Assembly (NCBI GenBank): GCA_004143605.1 | Contig: AWVY01000012.1 | Coordinates: forward strand, 70,278 to 120,042 | DNA: 49,765 bases | Origin: Desulforamulus aquiferis | Lineage (GTDB): Bacteria > Bacillota > Desulfotomaculia > Desulfotomaculales > Desulfotomaculaceae | Direction of reading: 5' to 3' | In this document: positions 43,152-49,765 of the stretch, piece by piece | Position numbering within the stretch: the first letter of the stretch is position 1 | How the letters are laid out: each line of letters begins with the position of its first letter | The notes under the pieces: generated by a model | Told to the model about the DNA's origin: nothing | What the model saw: the letters and a program-made list of their open reading frames with translations, nothing else | The model's database searches: none | Program-made: the position numbers and the translations under genes

Positions 43152-43832
43152 GTGGGTATAGCGGAAAATGTAATAGAGATACGGAGGGAGATGGCTCAAA
43201 CCTCCCTAAGGTGCAAAAGGAATCCCGAAATGGTTACCTTGATTGGGGTAACAAAAAATATGACTGCTGATAAGGCAAGTCAAGCCGTTAGGGCAGGAAT
43301 TTTGGATCTGGGTGAAAATAGGGTCCAAGAGCTACAAAACAAACACCCTTTGATTCAGGGAGTCCGTTGGCATTTTATTGGCCATTTACAGTCTAATAAG
43401 GTAAAATATATTATTGATAAAGTTCACCTAATCCACTCCCTGGACCGATGGAGCCTGGCCCTTGAGATTGACCGAAGGGCAAGGGAAATAAATAGGGCTG
43501 TACCTGTATTGATTCAAGTTAATGTTGCTAATGAGGCCACCAAATTTGGCCTGGAAGTACAGGAAACCTATGATTTTGTTACAGAGGTGTCAGGGCTAAA
43601 GGGTATTTCTGTGCAGGGACTGATGACAATTGCCCCCTTTGTTGAAGACCCGGAGGAAGTAAGACCAGTTTTCAAGCAGCTCAAGGATTTATCTGGCCAC
43701 TTAAAAAATATCCCGGGTGTTCAAATGGAACAACTTTCAATGGGAATGACCAACGACTATCATGTAGCCATAGAAGAAGGTTCCACTATGGTAAGAATTG
43801 GGACAGCCATATTTGGCTATCGGGATTATTAA
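43152..43832 (+). CDS. yggS: YggS-family PLP homeostasis protein (YlmE)
   Basis: Intact, 226 residues, starting at GTG. The fold is alanine-racemase-like with GVTKN holding the PLP lysine, LGENRVQELQNK, WHFIGHLQSNKVKYI and LSMGMTNDYHVAIEEGSTMVRIG. It binds pyridoxal phosphate and keeps its pool balanced. It is the first gene of the conserved yggS-sepF-yggT-ylmH-divIVA division cluster. Confidence 0.95.
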   Translation: MGIAENVIEIRREMAQTSLRCKRNPEMVTLIGVTKNMTADKASQAVRAGILDLGENRVQELQNKHPLIQGVRWHFIGHLQSNKVKYIIDKVHLIHSLDRWSLALEIDRRAREINRAVPVLIQVNVANEATKFGLEVQETYDFVTEVSGLKGISVQGLMTIAPFVEDPEEVRPVFKQLKDLSGHLKNIPGVQMEQLSMGMTNDYHVAIEEGSTMVRIGTAIFGYRDY

Positions 43833-43843
43833 GGAGGTATTGT

Positions 43844-44280
43844 ATGGGTACTAAGATGATGGATAAATTCTTAGGCATAATTGGTTTTGACGATACCGAA
43901 GAACAGCAGGAGAAAGCAACTGCTGTGGAACAGGCCGAATCCAGCATAGTAAACGTAAAGGGGCCCAGGTAGTTAGTTTACATTCGGGACGACAACTGAG
44001 AGTTGTGGTATGTGACCCAGCCTCCTTTGAAGAAGCCCAGGGTATTGCCGACAACTTAAAAAACCGCAGAGCGGTCATTATTAATTTGGAAAAGGCCGAA
44101 CAGGGTCAGGCCCGCAGAATTGTTGACTTTATCAGCGGAACTACCTTTGCCCTTGGTGGTAATATGCAGAAGGTAGGACAGGGAATTTTCCTTTTTGTGC
44201 CCAGCAGTATTGACATAGCTAATGAAAGTGGGAGAGAAGCTAAGGAAAAGAGTATTTTTCCCTGGGTTAAATCAGAATAG
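43844..44280 (+). CDS. sepF: Cell division protein SepF (frameshifted)
   Basis: About 145 residues after a repair near 43945-43950. The N-terminal amphipathic helix (MMDKFLGIIGF) targets the membrane. The C-terminal SepF domain shows DPASFEEAQGIADNLKNRRA, VIINLEKAEQGQARRIVDFI and SGTTFALGGNMQKVGQGIFL. It bundles FtsZ filaments at the septum. AAGGAGG precedes the ATG, 11 bases after yggS. Confidence 0.93.
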
Positions 44281-44307
44281 TTAAATAACAAAATGATGGG
44301 GTGAATC

Positions 44308-44562
44308 ATGTATACTATTGTTTCGTTTATTAACGTAGCCTTTTGGGTATATCAAATCATGTTGTTTGGAAGAATAATTCTTTCCTGGTTCAGGCATAAT
44401 CCATACAATCCAATTATTAGATTCCTTTATGAAACAACCGACCCATATCTTAACATCTTCAGAAGGATTATTCCGCCCATCGGTGCGATAGACATTTCTC
44501 CCTTAGCGGCCTTTTGGGTTTTAGATATTATTCGTCGTTTAATTATAGGTATGATGTTGTAG
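44308..44562 (+). CDS. yggT: YggT/YlmG family membrane protein
   Basis: Intact, 84 residues with two membrane helices flanking the family signature RIILSWFRHNPYNPIIRFLY and PYLNIFRRIIPPIGAIDISP. Its biochemical role is not well known, but it is always near the division genes. Confidence 0.93.
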   Translation: MYTIVSFINVAFWVYQIMLFGRIILSWFRHNPYNPIIRFLYETTDPYLNIFRRIIPPIGAIDISPLAAFWVLDIIRRLIIGMML

Positions 44563-44570
44563 TGAATAAA

Positions 44571-45362
44571 ATGAAGCTAAAACGAGATTTATTAATAGGG
44601 CATATCAGAGAACGAGAAGAACGGGCTTTGCTGGCTAAAGTATTGGACCGGGTTGAGATTGTCCTGACAAATCATCGCCCTATGCTTACGAATTTTCATG
44701 ACCCGTATCATACGGGTCTTATCATTTCAGTACTGGAACGAATAACGGATATTGAGTTTGCCACAGAGGGTGGATTCCCCATTGCCGAAAGGGTTCGCAC
44801 CGTAATATTTCCTGATTATATGACCTTAGAGGAAGTGGATTTCGAAATGTCCCTGTTATCCATTACAGGGAATTTTAAAATGAACAAGGTCAGCCATCGA
44901 GATTTCCTGGGAGCTATACTGAGCTTGGGCATCAAAAGGGAAATGATCGGTGATTTGTTAGTAACAGGGGAAGGTTGCCAGGTGCTAGTCGCCAATGACG
45001 TGGCGTCCTATTTAAGGGCTAACTTAACCAAAGTACAACGGGTTGGCGTGGAAGTATCCCAACTGGAAATGGATAAGCTGGTTTTACCGGAAAAGGCTGT
45101 TAAGGAGATTAGATCTACCGTTGCTTCCCTTCGTTTGGATGCAATTGCTGCCTCGGGCTTTAGCACCTCCCGGAGTCGAATAGCTAGGGAAATCCAAGCC
45201 GAAAAATTAAGCTTAAATTGGCAGACCTGCTCAAATGTTTCCGCCGGTATCAGGGAAGGAGACATGATTTCCATGAGGGGGCGGGGGCGTGTCGAGGTAG
45301 CTGAGGTTAAAGGAAATACCCGCAGCGGTCGAATAAGTATATTGTTAAGAAGATATTTATAG
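44571..45362 (+). CDS. ylmH: YlmH-family S4-domain RNA-binding protein
   Basis: Intact, about 263 residues from the ATG at 44571; a GTG at 44562 overlapping the yggT stop is also possible. The N-terminal part includes FHDPYHTGLIISVLE and FPDYMTLEEVDFEM. The C-terminal S4 domain is ASGFSTSRSRIAREIQAEKL with VSAGIREGDMISMRGRGRV. Homologues act on stalled ribosomes or in division. Confidence 0.93.
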   Translation: MKLKRDLLIGHIREREERALLAKVLDRVEIVLTNHRPMLTNFHDPYHTGLIISVLERITDIEFATEGGFPIAERVRTVIFPDYMTLEEVDFEMSLLSITGNFKMNKVSHRDFLGAILSLGIKREMIGDLLVTGEGCQVLVANDVASYLRANLTKVQRVGVEVSQLEMDKLVLPEKAVKEIRSTVASLRLDAIAASGFSTSRSRIAREIQAEKLSLNWQTCSNVSAGIREGDMISMRGRGRVEVAEVKGNTRSGRISILLRRYL

Positions 45363-45449
45363 CTGTTAGTCTTATAAGGATCATAGAAGAATGCCTTTTA
45401 GTCTGTACTAAAATAAACATGGCTATAACAAGAACTAGGAGGTGCCAGG

Positions 45450-45997
45450 ATGTCCATTTTAACCCCTGGAGAAATTCAAACCAAGGAATTTACTAAGTCT
45501 ATCAGAGGTTATGATGCTAAGCAGGTAGAAAACTGGGTGCAGAAGGTCAAGGAAAACTACGAACGGCTATTTGTAGAAAACCATGAATTAAAAGAACGTT
45601 TGGCCCAGGCTGAAGACAGTATAGTTCACTACCGTGATTTAGAGGATGCTTTGCAACGGACTCTGGTTATGGCCCAAAAAAGTTCTGAGGATATGAGGAA
45701 CAATGCCGAAAGGGAATCTAAGATTATGCTGGAGCAGGCTGAAGTGGCTGCTCGGACCATTAAACAAAGGCCGAAGAAGAGGCTGAACAGGTATTAAAAG
45801 AGGCCTCCGGCAAGGCGGAGGAAATGTTAAAGCTGGCGGATGAAAGGGTAGGGGCCATACTTGAGGAATATAGCAGGCTGGAAAAACAGTCCAACATCTT
45901 CAGGGTTAAATTTAAAGCCTTTCTGGAAGCTCAACTACAAATGGTTGATGGTAACTTGCAGTTGATGAGGAAAACACCGCCTAATGGATGGTGTTAG
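45450..45997 (+). CDS. divIVA: DivIVA cell-pole/septum protein (frameshifted)
   Basis: About 182 residues after restoring one A near 45769. The N-terminal membrane-binding crossover domain is LTPGEIQTKEFTKSIRGYDA. The rest is coiled coil (VENWVQKVKENYERLFVENH; VLKEASGKAEEMLKLADE). The stop at 45995-45997 directly abuts the yggU start. AGGAGG precedes the ATG. It recruits division and polar proteins to curved membrane. Confidence 0.92.
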
Positions 45998-46369
45998 ATG
46001 ATAGATATTAAGCAAGACGATCTGGGTGTTGTGATTAAGGTCCGGGTTCAGCCCCGGTCCTCAAAAAATTGCCTGGCCGGGGAATTTGAAGGGGCTATCA
46101 AGGTCAGGCTAACGGCTCCCCCTGTTGATGGTGCGGCCAATGCGGCCTGCTGTAAGTTTTTTGCCGAGCTATTTGGCATTGCTAAATCTAATGTAGAAGT
46201 TCTTTCAGGACATACGAGCAGGAATAAATTGCTTAGAATAAATGGCATATCAGCAAAAGGGGCTAGGGAGGTTCTCGCTAATATGTTGACCCGCCCCGTA
46301 TATTTGGATATAATAGTACTGTTTATTGTATATTGTTTAAAAACCAGAGAACGGGATAGTAGACTTTAG
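45998..46369 (+). CDS. yggU: YggU/DUF167 family protein
   Basis: 123 residues as read. VRVQPRSSKNCLAGEFEGAI, KVRLTAPPVDGAANAACCKFF and VEVLSGHTSRNKLLRINGI are the UPF0235 signatures. Family members usually stop about 95-100 residues in; the last 25 residues (from TRPVYLDIIV) look like read-through of the ileS promoter, so the true end may be near 46290 and lost through a base error. Function unknown. Confidence 0.8.
   Translation: MIDIKQDDLGVVIKVRVQPRSSKNCLAGEFEGAIKVRLTAPPVDGAANAACCKFFAELFGIAKSNVEVLSGHTSRNKLLRINGISAKGAREVLANMLTRPVYLDIIVLFIVYCLKTRERDSRL
46286..46314 (+). promoter_or_regulatory. Sigma-A promoter of the ileS T-box leader
   Basis: TTGACC (46286-46291) and TATAAT (46309-46314) have exactly 17 bases between them, close to consensus. 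It lies inside the 3' end of the yggU reading frame. Confidence 0.85.
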
Positions 46370-46566
46370 GGTTTCTGTTCAGAGAGTCCGGTATAGGTGC
46401 GAACCGGATCAGAACCAAGTTTAAGATCACCCGGGAGGTGCCTGCTGAAATCTTAAGTAAGCTAGGCCGGTTAACCGCCGTTATAGGTATTCGAGTGTTC
46501 AGGGCAAGCTCTGTTCATTAGGGTGGTACCACGGGTAATAACTCGTCCCTTGCGGACGGGTTTTTG
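46320..46566 (+). ncRNA. T-box leader of ileS
   Basis: The conserved T-box AGGGTGGTACCACG is at 46520-46533, forming the antiterminator. The TGGT there can pair with the tRNA-Ile 3' end ACCA. A GAGAG-type start of stem I is at 46382-46386. The Ile specifier codon is probably ATC at 46426-46428 within AAGATCACC. The terminator CTCGTCC/GGACGGG (46542-46560) is followed by a T-run. Uncharged tRNA-Ile would allow read-through into ileS. Confidence 0.92.
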
Positions 46567-46613
46567 TTTTTCTATTTTATAAAAAGACTACATTCAGTCA
46601 GGAGGATTTTTCA

Positions 46614-49400
46614 GTGGATTACAGCAAAACCTTAAATTTGCCCCAAACGGAATTTCCCATGCGGGGGAACTTACCCCAGAGGGAACCGGATATGTTAAAA
46701 TATTGGGCCGAAATTGACCTTTATAAGAAGGTCCAGGAGAAAAATAAAGGTAAGAATAAATATATTCTCCATGATGGCCCGCCCTATGCCAACGGTCATA
46801 TTCACCTGGGTCACACCTTAAATAAGGTTTTAAAGGATATGGTGGTTAAGTACCGCTCCATGAGTGGTTATGACGCACCCTATATTCCCGGTTGGGACAC
46901 CCATGGTTTACCCATTGAGCAGCAGGCCATTAAGGCCATGGGGATTAATCGACATCAGGTAAGCCCGGTAGAATTTAGAAACAAATGTAAGGATTATGCC
47001 CTGGAATATGCCAAAATTCAAAGTGAAGAATTCCAAAGGCTAGGGGTACGGGGGATTGGGATCGCCCTTACTATACACTGCTGCCCCAATATGAGGCCAC
47101 TCAAATTCGAGTATTTGGCGAGATGGCTAAAAAGGGCTATATCTATAAAGGTTTGAAGCCGGTTTACTGGTGTGCCAGCTGTGAAACAGCTTTGGCTGAA
47201 GCAGAAGTAGAATATGCCGATAAGACATCCCCTTCAATCTATGTTAAGTTTGCTGTTAAAGATGGTAAAGGGGTTCTGCCCCAGGATGCTTCGGTGGTAA
47301 TTTGGACCACCACACCCTGGACTCTGCCAGCCAACGTTGCCATCAGTGTACACCCTGAATTTGAATATGTCTTAGCAGTGGTTGCAGAACAGAAAATTGT
47401 TGTGGCCAAGGAATTATTAGAGGCCTTCAAGCAGGTTGTGGGTGTGGAAGAGGCTCAGGTATTAGAAACATTTAAAGGTGAGCAGCTGGAAAATGTGGTC
47501 TGCCAGCACCCCTTTATGGAAAGGGAATCCCTTGTTATTTTAGGTGATCACGTGACTTTGGAAGCAGGTACCGGTTGTGTTCATACCGCCCCTGGCCATG
47601 GTGAAGAGGATTTTGCCGTGGGTAAGAAATATAATTTGCCTGTCATTTCTCCCCTTGATGATAGAGGTAAGTTTACCTCTGAGGGAGGGAAATTCCAGGG
47701 ACAATTTATCCTTGATGCCAATAAAACAATCCTCGAGGAACTCAAGGAACGGGAAGTTTTAATGGGTCATAATAATATTAAGCACCAGTATCCCCACTGC
47801 TGGCGTTGTAAACAGCCCATCTTTTTCCGTGCCACCGAGCAGTGGTTTGCCTCGGTGGAGGGTTTTAGACAGGAAGCCCTTGACGCCATTCGTAACGTAA
47901 AGTGGGTTCCCTCCTGGGGCGAGGACCGTATCTATAATATGGTTGAGGGACGGGGTGACTGGTGTGTATCACGTCAGCGCACCTGGGGCGTGCCTATTCC
48001 AATTTTTTATTGTAATGACTGTGGTAAAGAAATTATTACCGAAGAAACCATTGCCCATATCCAAAAGCTGTTTAAGGAGCATGGATCTGATATTTGGTTT
48101 GCCAAGGAGGCCAATGAACTTGTACCCCCTGGTTTAAGCTGCAATCACTGCGGCAAGGGCAGCAGCTACCGCAAGGAAACAGATATCATGGATGTCTGGT
48201 TTGATTCAGGTTCAAGTCACCTTTCTGTTTTAGACCAGCCTGAGCTTTGGCCTGAATTGCAGCGGCCTGCTGATTTATATCTTGAGGGTAGTGACCAGCA
48301 CAGGGGTTGGTTTAACTCTTCCCTGTCTACCTCAGTGGCTGTTACCGGAAAGCCACCCTATAAGACTGTGTTGACCCACGGCTTTGTGGTGGATGAGAAG
48401 GGTCGTAAAATGTCCAAATCCCTGGGCAATGTGGTGGATCCCCTTAAGGTAATTAATCAAATGGGTGCGGATATTTTGAGGCTTTGGGTTTCCTCTGCAG
48501 ATTACCGGGGCGATTTATCTGTTTCACAAAATATTCTTAAACAGATGACCGAGTCATATCGTAAAATCAGAAACACCGCCCGCTTCTTGCTGGGTAACAT
48601 CAATGATTTTGATCCGGCTAAGGATAAGGTTGACTATAGGGAGCTTTCGGAATTAGACCGGGTGGCCCTGATGGAGCTACACAAGTTAATCAAGAAGGTA
48701 CTGGCAGCCTATGGGAACTATGAGTTCCATGTGGTTTACCATGCAGTGCACAATTTCTGTGTTCTTGATTTAAGCGCCTTCTACCTGGATATCATTAAGG
48801 ATCGCCTCTACACTGCACCCCCGGCATCTCTGGAGCGCCGGGCAGCCCAGACGGTGCTTTATGAAACTCTAGATGCCTGATGCGTTTACTGGTGCCGGTA
48901 TTGGCCTTTACAACCGAGGAAATTTATAAGCATATGCCGGTGGTTGGGGAGAGGCTTCCCAGTGTTCAGCTGTTAGATATGCCCGAGGTTAATGTAGAAT
49001 ATATTGATCCAGAGTTGGAGAAGAAGTGGGATAAGGTTTACGACATCCGTAAGGAAGTTTGAAGGCCCTGGAAGTGGCCCGTCAAAATAAGGTTATCGGT
49101 AATGCCTTAGAGGCTAAGGTGGATCTTTATGCTGGCGGTGAAGTCGAAGAATTCCTTAAAGAAATGTCCTCTGAGCTGGCCACTATCTTCATTGTATCTG
49201 GAGTTGAGCTGCACCCCATGTCGGAAGCTGCTGCAGGTGCCAGTAAGTCGGAGGAAATGGAATTGGCTGTCAAGGTTTCTCCGGCAGGCGGGGAAAAATG
49301 TGAGCGGTGTTGGATGTATCATTCTGAGGTTGGAGCGGATAGTGATCATGGGAGCCTATGTCCGAGGTGTGCGGATGTGGTGAGGAAGCATCACTGTTAG
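46614..49400 (+). CDS. ileS: Isoleucine-tRNA ligase (three frameshifts)
   Basis: About 929 residues after repair. The N-terminus has [13 protein letters not shown] and [18 protein letters not shown] with the HIGH-type motif HLGH. The editing domain and [11 protein letters not shown] (KMSKS) follow. The C-terminal zinc ribbon [12 protein letters not shown]...CPRC is complete. Bases are missing near 47050 (a G), 48876 (a C) and 49051 (a T). As an essential enzyme under T-box control it cannot be a pseudogene unless another copy exists. Start GTG 46614 with AGGAGG. Confidence 0.95.
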
Positions 49401-49456
49401 GCTGGTATTGTACTGTTTTTTGAATCTGTTGTTTGTTAATAATGTGTAATTCTTAG

Positions 49457-49485
49457 AGGTCCTGTAGAGTTTGTCTGCAGGACCT
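49457..49485 (+). terminator. Hairpin terminator after ileS
   Basis: AGGTCCTG (49457-49464) pairs with CAGGACCT (49478-49485). There is no long T-run. The preceding TGTAATTCTTAG matches the region before the ccsA terminator. Confidence 0.6.
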
Positions 49486-49487
49486 TG

Positions 49488-49551
49488 ATGTGTTTGTAGA
49501 AGTCCACGGCAGACGGCATTTCCAACGCTGTGCTCCCGCAAGTTTCCTTGT
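49488..49551 (+). repeat. 64-bp direct repeat, copy A
   Basis: Identical to 49701-49764 except one base (T here, C there). Contains GTAGAAGTCCACGGCAGACG and ends in CAAGTTTCCTTGT. The 149 bases between the copies have no recognisable gene. The whole 49401-49765 stretch is non-coding. Confidence 0.85.
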
Positions 49552-49700
49552 AGTATTATATGATGAATGTACTCAACGCACAGGGAGACAGGAGAAGCAT
49601 TTGGTACGCCCTCATAATGCATTCCTATGTGGAACTTCGGGCTAGGGAACGCAGCCCGTGCTCCGCTCCGCTTTTGGAAAAGCCATCTGCCTTTGGGGTT

Positions 49701-49764
49701 ATGTGTTTGTAGAAGTCCACGGCAGACGGCATTTCCAACGCTGCGCTCCCGCAAGTTTCCTTGT
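49701..49764 (+). repeat. 64-bp direct repeat, copy B
   Basis: Second copy of the 49488-49551 repeat, in the same orientation and 213 bases downstream. It reaches the window edge, so further copies may follow. Confidence 0.85.
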
Positions 49765-49765
49765 T

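Noticed and set aside
49356-49754. 132-codon open frame on the minus strand
   Set aside because: It consists of the two copies of the 64-bp repeat translated twice plus the antisense end of ileS.
49488-49764. Possible CRISPR array
   Set aside because: Only two 64-bp copies with a 149-base gap; repeat and spacer lengths do not fit and no cas gene is present.

Overview
The window looks like a chromosomal segment of a motile, anaerobic, low-to-mid GC member of the Bacillota, most likely a Clostridia/Peptococcaceae relative such as Desulfotomaculum. This placement is inferred from gene content and order. The right end carries the Gram-positive ylmE(yggS)-sepF-ylmG-ylmH-divIVA-ileS cluster with an ileS T-box. 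The window also has SigD-type flagellar promoters, an SpsF-like cytidylyltransferase, a CxxCK-type NrfA and a ResB/CcsA pair. No tRNA, rRNA, CRISPR array or transposase gene was seen.

Layout. (1) 1-4.7 kb: a structured repeat, a YczE-type membrane protein, an alpha/beta hydrolase, a MutT-like Nudix protein, two unrecognised genes and a ComB-like phosphatase. (2) 4.9-15 kb: motility and chemotaxis genes motA-motB-cheW-cheA-cheB-flgM-flgN-flgK-flgL-(flaG-like)-flagellin, with SigD-like promoters before flgM and flagellin. (3) 15-25.7 kb: an AT-richer flagellin-glycosylation island with a MAF/DUF115 glycosyltransferase, pseB, pseC, an spsF-like gene, pseG fused to a formyltransferase domain, a second formyltransferase-like gene, a PIG-L deacetylase, pseI, an SDR gene remnant and a GT2-TPR protein. 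(4) 25.9-28.4 kb: fliD, then a second, inverted copy of the structured repeat. (5) 28.7-34.1 kb: a Crp-family regulator and a methyltransferase (minus strand), then nrfH-nrfA-resB-ccsA for ammonia-forming nitrite reduction and cytochrome c assembly. (6) 34.3-38.4 kb: a LysM/BsuPI-like protein, FmdB-like zinc ribbon, a beta-CASP metallo-hydrolase and a PgeF-family protein. (7) 38.4-42.1 kb: phoP-phoR-pstB-phoU without pstSCA. (8) 42.2-49.4 kb: an HlyD-like protein, the yggS-to-divIVA cell-division cluster, yggU and T-box-controlled ileS. The last 365 bases are non-coding and hold a 64-bp direct repeat.

About 60 frameshifts interrupt roughly 30 genes, including essential ones (ileS, divIVA) and core motility genes. 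Every one that I examined behaves as a loss of one base, or rarely two, usually in a short homopolymer, and adding it back restores family motifs. I therefore read them as sequence errors and give full-length reconstructed gene spans with the frameshift positions. The one clear real gene relic is the SDR C-terminus at 24523-24645.

The two observations most worth following up are the pseudaminic-acid-type locus, which has two formyltransferase-like domains and a deacetylase but no PseH acetyltransferase, and the 207-bp palindromic repeat. The two copies of that repeat show compensatory base-pair changes, which means selection on its folded form.
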